A stretch of 64,000 bases of DNA. Source: Lampris incognitus. Taxonomy: Eukaryota > Chordata > Actinopteri > Lampriformes > Lampridae. The notes beneath the pieces are model-generated. The model was not told the origin of the DNA. It saw nothing but the letters and a program-made list of their open reading frames with translations, and ran no database searches. Below are positions 32,557 to 44,294 of the stretch, in pieces; the first letter of the stretch is position 1, and each line of letters starts with the position of its first letter. Both the position numbers and the translations under genes were made by a program. The DNA lies in contig NC_079216.1 of the NCBI RefSeq assembly GCF_029633865.1, forward strand, positions 18,327,505 to 18,391,504, in the 5' to 3' direction.

Positions 32557-34690
32557 ATTCTGTGAGTCTCCAACAAGCGACCTAGAGATGCGGAGTGGGC
32601 GCGGCCGAGGGAAGAGGATGAGGCCCAGTAGCAACACGCCCGTCAATGACACCAGCAACTCCTCTGACAACAGAGCTAGCAGCAAGACCCGTGCTGCCGC
32701 TAACAGCAGCAAGGGTCGCCGGGGCAGCCAGACCTCCACCAGCACCACTGAGGATGCCAAGGCCAGCCCCTCCTCCGCCAGCAAGAGGAAAAACAAAGCA
32801 GCCTCAGACATGGAGCCCACCTCCAGCTCCGAGGACACCAAGGGTACCAAGCGGATGCGCACCAACTCCAACAGTGGAACAGCATTGGTTCCCCTACCCG
32901 GTGTCAAAACAGAGAACCTGGTGCCCCCACAGGCAGACCGCAGCTGCTCCTCTCCTGTCCTAATCGACTGCCCCCACCCAAACTGTAACAAAAAGTATAA
33001 GCATGTAAACGGCCTGAGGTACCACCAGTCACGCGCTCACAACCACGATGATGTCAGACTGGATCTGGACGGAGACAGCGAGTATGGAGAGGAATCAACT
33101 TTGCACCCAGACCCAAACAGCTGCAACGGAGCAGGCATCTCCATGTCTCCTGCTCGCTCAGCCACACCAAAGGGGAGGGCCTTCGATGTCCAGAGCCCCT
33201 CCCCCTCAGGGAAGTTCACCTCAAAGCAAGGTAAGAAGAAGACAGGGGAGGTAGAGCCAGAGGTGATGGATGGCTGTGAGGAGGGGCCATGTCTGACAGA
33301 TGAAGCCAGCAATGATGGAATAGATGACAAGAAGGCAAAGAAGATGGCATCCGGCAGTAAGGCTGACAGGCTTGCCCAAAAAGGTGTAAAGGCAGCGCGA
33401 CCCATCGCCCCTCAGCTCTATGCGTTCCCTTCACCAAGCCCTGCCTCTTCACCTGCCCTGGGTTCGGTGGTCCAGTCCCTCCCCAAGAGCCCCCAGCTTA
33501 AAGCCATTCAACCCAAACTGCCCCCACTGGCTGACCCTGCATCGCTCAGCCCTGCCCTAAGCGGTTCAAAGGACAAAAAGAAGAAGGAGAAGAAAAGGAA
33601 AGACGGAGACAGTCCCAAGGGGAGGAGTCCATATTCGGAGGCCTCAGACCCTGGTGGCTTGCTCAACGGCTCCTCAGATGCCCAGCAGAGTCGGCTGGCC
33701 AGCATCAAGGCTGAGGCTGACAAGATATATAGTTTCTCGGACAACGCTCCCAGCTTGTCCATTGGTGTGGCAAGCAGGATAGAGGCCCCCCTCCACCTCA
33801 ACCAGAACGGAGGAGACAGCTCCTCCGTCAAGACCAATAGCCCCGCCTACTCTGACATCTCGGACGCAGGCGAGGATGGGGAGGGGAGGGTGGAGGGGGT
33901 GAAGGGTGCTAAGGTGGAGCCTGAGCAGGGCGGGGCCAAGAAAGCCCTGTTTCCTCCCCAGCCCCCCAGCAAAGAGTCTCCCTACTACCCTGGCTATGAC
34001 GCCTACTACTCCCCCAGTTACCCCAATGCCAGCCCAGGAGTGGCCCCACCAGGGCCACCTCATGTTGAGGGAGCACAGGTGAAGGTAAAGAAGGAGGAGG
34101 AACAGGAGGTGGTGGAGGAGAGCAAGGTGAAAGTAGAGCCTCACGAGGAGCGGAAGCCAGAGGCAGGGCCCCAGCAGCAGGCTTCCGTGATCCAGCAACG
34201 CTCCAACATGTACATGCAGCCTCTCTACTACAACCAGTACAGCTATGTACCCCCTTACACCTACCACCCTGAGCAGGCCTACCAGAGCCACCTGCTCAGC
34301 GCAAACCCTGCCTACAGGCAGCAGTATGAAGAAAGGCAGCACCGTGCTGCTGAGAAGAAGGCAGACACCATGGTGAAGGAGAGGGAAATTTCTGGAAAGG
34401 GTCCTGAGGAGTGGAAGCAGAAAGCTTCAGTTACTCCCACCCTCTCCAAGGCCCCCAGCCTGACAGACTTGGGCACCAAGTGCAGGCCAAAGCCAGAGCT
34501 GCCCCCAGCCTCTGAGCAGGCCAAGTCAGTCATCATGCCAAAAGGGGAGGAAGCCAAAGCTCCCACCCCACAGGCCGAGGGTCTGAAGATGAAGCTGAGC
34601 GAAGCAGGGCATCATGGGAAAGAGGACGCTAAGGCGGGCATGGAGTCTGGAAGACCACCTGGCATGGAACAGGCCATGTGGTATAGACAG
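32557..34690 (+). CDS. znf609: znf609 large central exon
   Basis: The 2134-nt exon enters in phase 2 (AG|A TTC TGT) and leaves in phase 0 at CAG|GTACTA. It encodes about 711 residues. RSGRGRGKRMRPSSNTPVN is at the start. The single C2H2-like zinc finger CPHPNCNKKYKHVNGLRYH (C-X4-C-X12-H-X4-H) lies near 32970-33036. Downstream are long Ser/Pro/Lys-rich disordered stretches, the conserved block QSRLASIKAEADKIYSFSDN (about 33688-33745), SVKTNSPAYSDISDAGEDGE, and Tyr-rich NMYMQPLYYNQYSYVPP (about 34207-34255). It ends in WYRQ. All are ZNF609-family landmarks. The frame also continues past the donor to a stop at 34718-34720, which would give a truncated protein if the intron were kept. Confidence 0.95.
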
Positions 34691-34797
34691 GTACTACAGA
34701 TCCAACAGATTGTCTTTTAATGTTTGATATCTTAGAACTATACAGACTAAATTTAGTCCTTCTTTGTGTTTCTCTCTTTCTCTCCCTCTCTCTTAAG

Positions 34798-35188
34798 GAG
34801 CCCGATTCACGCCTGTGGCCAGGCGTCTACCCCAACAAATATCCAGAAGCCCTCAAACCCACTGAGGAGGAGAGATGGAAAGAGGAGAGGGATCGAGAAC
34901 GGGAGAGAGACAGGGAGAGAGACAGGGACAGGAAGGGAAAAGAGGAGAAAACACGGCTGAAAGAAGAAGTGAAAGAAGGGATGGACGGGCGGACACAGTC
35001 GACGTCAGAAGAGCAGCGGATAGGGGGGAAGGAGGCACGTGGCACCCACATGCAGTTTTCCTCTCCCCTGGCACAGCATCAGGGTTATATGCCATACATG
35101 CACGGAGCCTATGCCTACGGCCAAGGTTACGATCCCAACCATCCCGGATACAGGGGCATGCCCTCTGTCATGATGCAGAACTACCCTG
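34798..35188 (+). CDS. znf609: znf609 coding exon with Arg/Glu/Asp-rich run
   Basis: The acceptor CTCTCTCTTAAG lies only 107 bases after the previous donor. The exon encodes EPDSRLWPGVYPNKYPEALK, then ERWKEERDRERERDRERDRD, then a conserved block HQGYMPYMHGAYAYGQGYDP and MPSVMMQNYPG. Entry phase is 0 and exit phase 1 (CCT G|GTAAGA). The RD/RE run is longer and more regular than I recall for mammalian ZNF609; other parts match closely. Confidence 0.94.
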
Positions 35189-35398
35189 GTAAGAGAAAGA
35201 CAGCTTAACATGCATGCAAATCAAAACATACTTAAAGGATGTCTTGGGTGGGGGTGGGGGGGCTGTTATTATCTCTCACTACCCCGTCATTACTGTCAAG
35301 CATCTCTTTCCATGCTAATACTGGCAAAACTACCAAAAAGGAGACACCCTGGTTGCCAATAAAGGCTACCTTAAAAAAAAGAAGAAGAAAAAAACAGC

Positions 35399-35830
35399 CA
35401 GGCATTCGGGTAGCGTGGCGGTCTATCCCATTGCCTACCAACACGAGGATCTGCAGTTCGAATCCCCGTATTACCTCCGGCTTGGTCGGGCGTCCCTAAA
35501 GACACAATTGGCCGTGTCTGCGTGTGGGAAGCCAGATGTGGCTACAATAGTGCCTTTTCTGGTCGGTCGGGGCACCTGTTCAGGGGGGGAGGGAGAACTG
35601 GGGGGAATAGCGTAATCCTCCCAAGTGCTATGTCCCCCTGGCGAAACTCCTTACTGTCAGGTGAAAAGAAGCGGCTGGTGACTCCACATGTACCGGTGGA
35701 GGCATGTGGTAGTCTGCAGTCCTCCCCGGATCGGCAGAGGGGGTCAAGCAGTGACCAGGACGGCTCGGAAGAGTGGGGTAATTGGCCAAGTAAAATTGGG
35801 GAGAAAAAAAGGGGGGGGGTGGGGGGAATT
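35399..35830 (+). mobile_element. SINE family B copy in znf609 intron
   Basis: Nearly full length: head CATTCGGGTAGCGTGGCGG, B box AGTTCGAATCC, body, and terminal GGGGTAATTGGCCAAG followed by G-rich and A-rich tail. It occupies over half of an 805-bp znf609 intron. Confidence 0.85.
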
Positions 35831-35993
35831 AAAAAAAAAATCTTAAAAAATATTTTTCTGATTTTGGAAAACAGCGTTAGCCTGTGCACTGATGTTGTCA
35901 CATCATTGATGAGTTCCAGCTTATAGATCTGGTGTGAGTTTCAGTATCCAGGTTTTGGTTTTTGGTATATATTTATCCTATGGTCTTCTCCAG

Positions 35994-36347
35994 GCGCCTA
36001 CCTATCACCAGGCTACCCATTTTCTCCATACGGGAGCAAGATTCCCCAAGGTGAGGAAGGGGAGAAGGGCTCCCGGTCCAGCCCCACCGTAAGCAGTAAA
36101 CCGCCCAGCGAGGCCAAAGCCCTGGACATTCTCCAGCAGCATGCCAGCCAGTACAAGAGCAAATCCCCCACCGTCCCCGACAAGAACCCCCATGACCGCG
36201 AGCGGGGTGGGGTGGGGGAGCGAGAGAGAGACAGGGAGAGGGAGGGGGATCGGCCACGCTCCTCGCCCTCCCAGCGGATCATACCTTCCCATCATCACAT
36301 GGGCTACCCCCTGCTGTCAGGCCAGTATGACCTGTCCTATGCCACAG
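35994..36347 (+). CDS. znf609: znf609 coding exon near the C-terminus
   Basis: The acceptor is TGGTCTTCTCCAG and the donor ACA-G|GTGAGC (phase 1 to phase 1). It encodes GAYLSPGYPFSPYGSKIPQG, ALDILQQHASQYKSKSP (conserved in the family), then a second charged run GVGERERDREREGDRPR, and QRIIPSHHHMGYPLLSGQYD. A GTGAGG inside the exon at 36051 could act as an alternative donor. Confidence 0.94.
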
Positions 36348-37455
36348 GTGAGCCAGTTTCCCATCTCTGAGGATAATGCAGGAAAATGAATGACTACTAA
36401 TTATTTTCACTTGGTGCTGGGTGATATGCAAAATATCATTATCACAGTAATCATATGGAATTTTACACGATATCGATATATTGCAATATCTGCCTTCATA
36501 TGCAAAACTGTATTTATGAATCCAACTGCTTGGCAATGTAAAGTATAATATCAAACCAAAATAAATCCTCAAATAACTCTTTAAGCATTTCAGACCTTAT
36601 ATTTGAGAAATTATAGGTAATAGATTCTCGGCATCACTAATATAGACGACAAAATTTTCTATCGCTATTGTACGATATCCAAATGTTATCTAAATGCAAT
36701 GCTATTGAAAGATGACAAATGATAATATTTCATTATTGGCCAGCTTTTTTCCCCACTATAACAGCGAGTCAGGCTACCAGCTATTAACCTACTAGTATCA
36801 ACCACACTGTCTACCAGCCTCCACCTTTTATAAATCCTTTTTAATTCTTAAAGTTGGATTTGATTTTTGGAAGTGTCTGGTTAATCGTGGAGTCTGGCAC
36901 CCACTGTGCCTGGTGGATAAACTGTTCCCGATTCTGGTGCTGTCATGCCAAACATGGAAGATGAACTGACTGATTGTACAGAAAAGGGCTGTCTGTAGCA
37001 CCTCCACTATCAGATCACTACATCGGTCATTCCTTACTCAGATTTACACTGCACAACTGGTTTCACAGCAATGCGAGGTCTGGCAAAGGTTGGAGGTTCT
37101 GTGTTATTATTAATCACATCCAAACCAGGGATATTCTGTCATGTCCAGACTTGAGATATTGTGTATTTTAACTGGGGTATATCCAAACATCCATCCATCC
37201 ATTATCCAAACCGCTTATGCTGCTCAGGGTCATGGGGATGTTAGAGCCTATCCCAACAGTCAGTCAGTCAAAGTAAAATTTATGTTTGACTACAAATCGT
37301 GTATTCTTCATACCACATGGGGGTAAAAGTTTGTTGGTTTTGACTTTGCACAAAAATGTGCCATCATTTTTTTGTTGATATAGCCAGATGTGAATGTCCT
37401 GTATATGTATTGTCCCTCTCGAGGGCTCTGCTCACCTTTGGCTTCCCCCTCACAG
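36348..37455 (+). other. znf609: Last znf609 intron
   Basis: 1.1 kb, mostly AT-rich unique sequence with AATATC/GATAT-rich stretches at 36425-36500. The only recognisable repeat is an antisense end fragment of SINE family A at 37187-37262 (CATCCATCCATTATCCAAAC to TATCCCAAC). Confidence 0.8.
37187..37262 (-). mobile_element. SINE family A, 3' end fragment
   Basis: Antisense 3' terminus with (CATC)n, ATTATCCAAACCGCTTATGC and GAGCCTATCCCAACAG. Confidence 0.65.
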
Positions 37456-37529
37456 GCCTCTCTTCCTCTGCCATAGTTGCCAGTCAACAAGCCTCTGCCC
37501 CCTCTATGTATCCTCCTGCGCGGAGGTGA
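37456..37529 (+). CDS. znf609: znf609 terminal coding exon
   Basis: The acceptor is TTCCCCCTCACAG. With the carried G it encodes GLSSSAIVASQQASAPSMYP then PARR and a TGA at 37527-37529. This is the conserved ZNF609 C-terminus, so the gene's coding end is certain. The six exons in this window give 1088 residues in one unbroken frame. Confidence 0.95.
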
Positions 37530-40182
37530 GAATGGTAAGATGAAAATTAGGAAACACACATGCACCTCGTCTTTGGTCCTGTCCTTTCCTGCTTTATGAG
37601 ATCAAACCCAGGAGAGGGAGGGGGTTGTAACGCTGCAGATTAGTTGTAGTTAGTTCTATATTGAAAGCTATGCTGCCATCTAGTGGTAATAATACATCCT
37701 TCAGAAGTGAATTGTGATTGGCATCTGTGGTCACTTTGTTGAAATTAAGCTAGCCAGCTCAGTGGTCTGTAATTCCCTTTAGCCTTACATTCATTTATAT
37801 ATTGTTGAGCTAATGATTGCATGCAGTATGTTGGACTTCAATGCACTTTACAGAAATGCTAAACTACTCTACTGTCGACCCTTTATACAGGGAGCCCTGA
37901 TTGGCTGACCACTACCCTACTTGGAGTCATGTGACTGGATCACATGAAGAAGCGTCTGAGGCGCATGGTTTCCATTTCCACATCAGTTTACTGGTGTTTG
38001 TGGATGTTTAATTTCCCTGCCTGGATGTCCTGGCTGCTGCCTCCTCCGGAGGTCTCTTAGCAAAGCCAGTTTGGCTGGTCCTCTTTATGTTGAGACACTC
38101 CCTGCTGGCTACTTGACCTGGCCTGGTTGTTCCAGATGGTACCGACAGCCCTTTGGACTTGGGGAATGTAAGAGAGATTGGACTCTGTTTAGGAATTACT
38201 ACACAAGGGATTGTTGTGAGAGAAGGCTTCAGTTCCACCCAGTCCTAGCTGAGATCCAGTGCACCGTTTTAGGGTTACTGAGCTCATTGGTGGTAGTTCA
38301 GGGGGACCGTTTGGGTTTGGAAGCAGTGGTTGCTCAGGGACATGGTGTTATGAAAATCTCCATGTCCTCGGCCCCTGCCGAGGTCATGATGTTGGCGTGA
38401 TGTTCATTGTTCCCTTTGGAATGTTCACTTTGGAATTATTTTTCTTTAAATGAGACATGTTCTGTTTTTTTGGATTACGTTGTTCTGTGGATTAAATCTT
38501 TCAAGATTTTGTTTTTTATGTTGACCCAACATTTAACACACACACACACCACCATGCAGGTTGTTGCTGTGGTAAACTCCAGTAGGCCGTGGTCGATGGT
38601 CCTTGGAGAGGTCAGTCCATAGACCAGCACAAAGGCCTCATCCCTGGCTCAGCACTCCCCAGGGAGAGGTCCTACTTTGACCCGGAAGTACTTTTGCTTT
38701 ACAGGGGATGCCCACACTGCAGTGGGGGTTGTGGGGGGGGTCCGCTTCGAGGACTTTCCTCGGAGTCATGCTGAGGCCCAGCGCTGCTGAGACTTCGGTA
38801 TATCTAGACAGTAGCATGGTGGACATGAGGGACAGAAGACTAGAAGCATCACAGTGTCCCTGAACGCCGACAGACTGGCAGGAGGCTGCTCCCAGTGCTC
38901 CTCCCACCAATTTATTTATTGTGCTCCTGGAAGAGGCGGTTCTCCTGTCCTCTACACACCTCCTCTCTCCACTGTGAGCCCGTAAGGAGTAACATAGCAC
39001 TAGAACACAAATAATGGCCTCCCAGGCAGGCTTTGTGTAGATAATGTACAGAGGATTTCTTTAAAACAAAAAACAAAAAAAAGCTTGTTGGATGCTATTG
39101 ACATTTTCCTAATGTTTTGTCTGTTAGTCTTCTTGTCTTTTTTCTACTCTTGTTGATCTGATATTAAAGGTGTAGCTGGTGGAACAGCTTTATAGTTGAT
39201 GTGTTGTGATTTATTTTGACCAACTTAGCTCCAACACTATCAGGGCCCAGCTAAACCCCGTCATTGTCATTGATAAAGTTTAAAAAAAAAATTTTTATTT
39301 TTTTTTTGCTAGATCTGATCTGTTTGTTAGAAACCTGGTCATGCTGGTATAGAAATCAGTAAACCAGAAACCTGGTTTTGAAACTCAATTCGTAGCCGGA
39401 AGAGGAGAAGGTTCTGTTATTCTGAACCCACCCCTATTCTCCAGTTTGTTCAGATGTTGCTTCTGGAGTACTAGCTAAAACTTTAGGTCAGTATGTTTTG
39501 AAAACATCCGGTTCATATTGGTGGTAAATAGGTTTAGAAACCCATCCATTTAAGAGTGACCCCTACAAAAATACCTGTCCCTTCATAAAATCACTGGCTC
39601 AGAAAGTTAGTCATTTAGGTGAAGTTCTGCTTTTTGACTCGTTCATGAGTCTGGTCCATTTACACCCGGACACACGTCCACAGCCATGATGGAGGAGAAG
39701 CAGGCTCCAAGTGGTGATGGCTAGCTACATCATGATGACCTTTTCATTGGGGAAAAGGGACACTTCCTGTGTGGGGATGTCCCCTTACCGTTTTCTGTGC
39801 TGTCCCCCCAACCCACACACATCACCCTCTCAAACCACTCCTCACTTACTGTGGTTACCATTCAGTCAACTCCGAGTATAAACTGGTCAAACTGGTTTCA
39901 ATGTTTGAATATTGGGGGGTGGGGGGGCTGTATGATATTTTTTCATGAGATTGTTAGTTTGGGCTCCACCTCCACGCAGACTGATGTTAAAGTCTACATT
40001 ACAACCTGGCTTTTATACAGAGCTGTTAACTAGCCTTTGGACATGGAGGCAAAAATAAATAAATCTTTTTATGAGACAATCACTCAAATTCACTTTGTCT
40101 GTCTCTCTGTGGTTAACACAACATGTAAAAATATTTCAGTGCTTTGTATTTTTACCCTGCAGATCTCAGCAAAATTTTGTGA
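37530..40182 (+). other. znf609: Probable znf609 3' UTR and downstream sequence
   Basis: No coding potential is recognised after the stop. Candidate polyadenylation signals are the overlapping AATAAA pair at 40054-40063, and AATAAA at 42141 further on. An ATTAAA at about 39164 is another option. Which is used cannot be told from sequence. A long A/T homopolymer stretch is at 39285-39308. Confidence 0.5.
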
Positions 40183-40627
40183 AGGCGGGTTGTCCAGCTG
40201 GTGTAGCGGTCTATTCCATTGCCTACCAACATGGGGAGCGCCGGTGCGAATCCCCGTGTTACCTCCGGCTTGGTCGGGCGTCCCTACAGACACAATTGGC
40301 CGTGTCTGCAGGTGGGAAGCCGGATGTGGGTGTGTGTCCTGGTCGCTGCACTAACGCCTCCTCTGGTCGGTCAGGGCGCCTGTTCAGGGGGGAAGGGGAA
40401 CTGGGGGGAATAGCGTGATCCTCCCACGCGCTACGTCCACCTGGTGAAACTCCTCACCATCAGGCGAAAAGAAGCGGCTGGCGACTCCACATGTATCGAA
40501 GGCGACGTGGTAGTCTATAGCCCTCCCTGGATTGGCAGAGGGGGTGGAGCAGAGATAGGGACGGCTTGGAAAATACAGTAATTGGCCAAGTACAATTGGG
40601 AAGAAAAAGAGGGGGGGTGGGGGGGCA
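40183..40627 (+). mobile_element. SINE family B, full length
   Basis: The head GTCCAGCTGGTGTAGCGGTC, B-box-like GGTGCGAATCC, full body and terminal AGTAATTGGCCAAGTACAAT are present. It lies in the likely 3' UTR or just beyond it. Confidence 0.85.
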
Positions 40628-40769
40628 CAAAAATGTGTGTATTGGCAGCTTCTGACTGCTCAAACTCAACGATTATGGACCTAAATGACCAAAGACTTTC
40701 AGAGTCACGCTGGGCCGCCAGGCCGCTTTCAGACAGGTCAACAGAGGTGGTCGTTAAACCCTGCCTACC

Positions 40770-41610
40770 TTTTATCTAATGGCGTCTTGAAAGCCCAGAA
40801 ACAAAGACCACCATGTTGTTACTGGATCTCAGCTTGGCATTTTTAACCATAGCACCCGAGCTCCTGCAGGCCAAGCTTCCCCAGCTGAAAACACCACATC
40901 CAGTATGTCGGCTGATCACACTCTTGCTGACAGACAGCCGGTGAGGTGGGCAGATCCAACACACTGACTCTCACCACTGGAACAGTTGCACCTTCAAGGA
41001 CCCCTCTGTTAAGGTTCTCAGACCCGATGATGATGGGGACAGGTATGATGATACTCCTGATGACAGCGAGTCAGCAAACGAGCTGGACCAGCAGCTTGCT
41101 TCGTGGGTCAACATCATCTTGGAGCTCAACGTTAGCTAGACCGTGGAGATGATTATGAACTATAGATTATGCCCCCCAACACACGCCCTTCAGATAAGAG
41201 GAAGGAAAACACCAACTACACTAAGCCCAGCAGACAATGCTACTTACGTCCGACAAAAAGTTAACCTGTCACAAACGATGGTCAAATTCCTTACCGACTC
41301 CTTTTCAATGTCCTCCATTGTTGTCTTTCAGCCACCTTACAGCACAGAGCCAGACTACAAGTGAATCAAGTCGGTGAAGGAAATCACTGGCTGCAACCCG
41401 CCCGTCCTCTAACCTCCTTATGACTCCAAGTTCAGGTGCAAGCCACCAGGCTCCCCCATTCACAAAGTGATTCCAGACGAACCAAACCGAGGGATAAAAA
41501 TAGCTTCTTCCACTGAATGCTACTGTGGAATGCACGCCATCCCACCTTATCTCAGCCCTTTCTTCCTCCCGTCTCACTCTCGAAACCCTACAGGACTACT
41601 GTGGACATTT
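40770..41610 (+). pseudogene. LINE (L2/Rex1/CR1-like) RT and 3' end remnant
   Basis: One frame reads LLDLSLAFLTIAPELLQAKL (40814-40873), matching RT motif A with its Asp. VRWADPTH follows, then SWVNIILELNVS and TVEMIMNYR (about 41105-41163), the C-terminal RT landmark. VKEITGCNPPVL (about 41374) is close to the 3' end of ORF2. Multiple stops and frame changes; old. Confidence 0.55.
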
Positions 41611-41620
41611 GCACTCTAAT

Positions 41621-41925
41621 GGCCGGCGCGGTGGCCCAGTGGTTAGTGCTATCGCCTCACAGCAAGAAGGTCCTGGGTTCAAACCCTGGGCTTGTCCAAC
41701 CTTGCGGGGGGGGGGGTCATCCTCTGTGTGGAGTTTGCATGTTCTCCCTGTGTCTGCAGTGGGTTTTCTCCGAGTGCTCCGGTCTTTGTCCCTGACCGAG
41801 TCAGCGGAAAGAAGAACTGGAGTTGGTCCCCGGGCGCTGCTCCTAGCCACACAGATCACAGCTAGAAAGGGTTCATTTGCAGTAACTGAGTTTCCCCCAA
41901 GGGGATTCATAAAGGAAACTTAATG
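41621..41925 (+). mobile_element. SINE family A, long form
   Basis: Head GGCGCGGTGGCCCAGTGG, B box GGTTCAAACCC, core, then CTGGAGTTGGTCCCCGGGCG and the CCCCCAAGGGGATTCATAAA tail are all present. It lies right after the LINE remnant. Confidence 0.85.
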
Positions 41926-42238
41926 CTGGTATCCAGCATTCTTGCATCTATCCCAGTCAGTTGTTTGTATTCAGCTTCACATGGCCCGCCACTACACAAC
42001 AGCGCCCCAAACCATGAAAACAACTTCTCTCCGTTACTGCTGTGCGAAGCTTCGTTTAACACGGACTGTGCATCAGACTCCTTTATATGAGCAGCCGTCC
42101 TTCCAAGTCGGACTCCTCATATGTGCAATCTTCCCCCATCAATAAAACTAAAGCTGTGGTTTTTGTGGCACTGAATGGCTACTTTGTAACCTGAGTCCAC
42201 TATTACCACGTTGACTCACACTCTTTGCTACGATATGA

Positions 42239-42660
42239 TTACTTGTTAGTACTCTTTAGGTTGACACACAAATGTATGAGCTCTCGTAACACTTCTGTAA
42301 ACTGCTCTGGAGGAAGCCGTCTGCTAAATGAGAAAGTGTAAAATAATTCTCGGGGCTTCGATGTAGCGTGCTTTTCTTGGTCACAGTGCAGCACCATTGC
42401 ATGCTTAAATGTCCCAGCATCAACTACTGCAAGCGTACCATTTAGGTCTTTGTTGGACAGACAGCGTAGTGCTGTACAAAAAGAGGGCACATTTGCAGCA
42501 GCCCGGCCAGCTTGTCCATCCAACACATTATTTGGTGACATCGTAAGATAAAGGAAATGAAAGGCACTGTTTGCACCACTGACCTTCACAAGAAAAGCAT
42601 GTTTCACTGAGTGAAGGTAGATGTAGTGAATATTGAAATCCTCCTCCTCCCTGCAAGAGC
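42239..42660 (-). pseudogene. Unrecognised minus-strand ORF, possible exon or retrocopy
   Basis: I do not recognise this protein. From about 42660 down to the stop at 42239 the minus strand has an open frame of about 139 codons with mixed, protein-like composition. Segments include NIHYIYLHSVKHAFLVKVSG, NVPSFCTALRCLSNKDLNG, TLAVVDAGTFKHAMVLHCDQ and RRLPPEQFTEVLRELIHLCV. The 5' end sits at CTCTTGCAG|GGAGG, which would serve as a splice acceptor. Upstream in the same frame is non-coding-looking sequence reaching into a SINE. It could be the last exon of a minus-strand gene, a decayed retrocopy or part of an unknown transposon. No initiator Met is secure. Confidence 0.35.
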
Positions 42661-42809
42661 CCAAGCTCCCGTGTCTGTGTGTCCTTCCTTGAGCAAGACA
42701 TTTCAGGTCTGACAGCCTCAGGTGTACAGTCAGTAGCGTTTCTGGCGCCTGAGGTGATATCCACCCCCCCCCCCCGTGCCATCTTCGGGGGAAATATTTT
42801 TTTTTAGGA

Positions 42810-43203
42810 TATTTCCTCCTTTTTCTCCCCAGTTGTATCCGGCCCATTACCCCACTCTTCCGAGCCATCCCAGTCACTGCTCCAACCCCTCTGCCGATCC
42901 GGGGGGGGGGGTGCAGACTACCACATGCCTCATGTGGAGTCGCCAGTCGCTTCTTTTTACCTGACAGTGAGGAGTTTCACCAGGGGGGCGTAGCGCGTGG
43001 GAGGATCACACTATTGACCCCACTTCCCCCTCCCCCCTGAACAGGCGCCCCGACCGACCAGCGACCAGGACACATACCCACATCCAGCTTCCCATCCGCA
43101 GACAAGGCCAATTGTGTCTGTAGGGACGCCCGACCAAGCCGGAGGTAACGTGGGGATTCGAACCGGCGATGCCCGTGTTGGCAGGCAACGGAACACCCGC
43201 GTA
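42810..43203 (-). mobile_element. SINE family B, antisense
   Basis: Read on the minus strand: head ending GTTGCCTGCCAACACGGGC, B box GGTTCGAATCC, body, and terminal GGGGTAATGGGCC near 42840. It forms an inverted pair with the copy at 40183. Confidence 0.85.
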
Positions 43204-43487
43204 ATAAATAAAAGTGCAACAGCAGGTGTGCAAAAAAAGGTAAACAAAAAAGGAGACTCGACATATTGTGTGCAGTTATAAATAATTCAAAAATATAAAA
43301 ATTTGCAATCAAATATTCAACAGGTGCCTCTCTCTCATCATCTCATTCATAACAAATAAGTCAATGTGTGTGTTATTCATTTTATTTTCATAATCATTAA
43401 AAATACATATAGATTGAATTGCCCCCATATATACCTATATATATATATATTAAGGGGCAGGTGGCGCCCGAGGAGGTTGCCTATATC

Positions 43488-44286
43488 CAGGGGTTAAAGT
43501 GGGATTTGGTAAGTGGGGGATCTCTGTATTAGAGAGGTGGGCAAAAGTGCGGGAGTGATAGTCGGCCTCAATACTGCGTCTCAAATCAGGAAATTAACGC
43601 TACGAGCACATGCACACACACACTACATGCTCAATAAATCACTGGCTACATGTTCAATTTAAAAATTGAAATCCATTTTAATCAGTCTTTTGTATTAGTT
43701 GAAAGTGCCACAACTAGCCAGCAACGTCAGCAACTAGCTAGCAACGTTACCGGGTGGAAGATAGCTAGTTAGCTAGCTAGCTAACGTTACGTTCGCTAAC
43801 GTTAGTTGCTTGAATGAAAACCACAGCAGAGCTAGACAAAACTATTGGAAATACTATTGGAAATACACTGAAGATACTCACTCTTTATGCCCCCAATCCA
43901 AGATAATAGTGCAGGTAGCAGGTTGACGCTCTCTCGAGTCTTGTCTGCTTGGTGCGGTGAACTGACCCTGACCCGTGAGTGTGAAGCCAGTCTCTTTTGA
44001 TGTCAAGTCTGGTGAAGCCACACAGCAGGCAGGTGCGGGTCACGTGAGGGCGCGATATCATTCAAACTTTTAGAAAAAGTAAAGTAGTATAAAATAGAAG
44101 AACGATTTTATTTGCGATTTATTTTGTAATGCATGTGAATTGGCTGCATCATGTTTTTTGTTTTAAATTTTACTGTGACAAAAAGGTTGAAATTACTCCT
44201 GTCTAGAGTGCCGGATCTCAGCTCCGGTTGACTTGGGGAAGTGCCGGTGTCGGGATCCGGGTAGCTCCGGCCCACTTTAATCACTG
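43488..44286. mobile_element. Non-autonomous hAT element, 799 bp, 8-bp TSD
   Basis: The termini CAGGGGTTAAAGTGGGATT and, inverted, CAGTGATTAAAGTGGGCCG share most positions. The flanks carry identical CCTATATC (43480-43487 and 44287-44294). No transposase is present. The TAGCTAG/GCTAACGTTA-rich stretch at 43735-43805 is a partly palindromic internal region. Confidence 0.88.
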
Positions 44287-44294
44287 CCTATATC

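Noticed and set aside
33508..34342. Long minus-strand ORFs (up to 222 codons) opposite the znf609 exon
   Set aside because: They are shadows of the GC-biased coding strand; the + frame is clearly the conserved protein.
42726..43487. GGCGCC-TGAGG at 42738 and GGCGCCCGAGG at 43463 as ends of one element
   Set aside because: Similarity is short, orientation does not give a clear inverted pair, and no duplication could be found.
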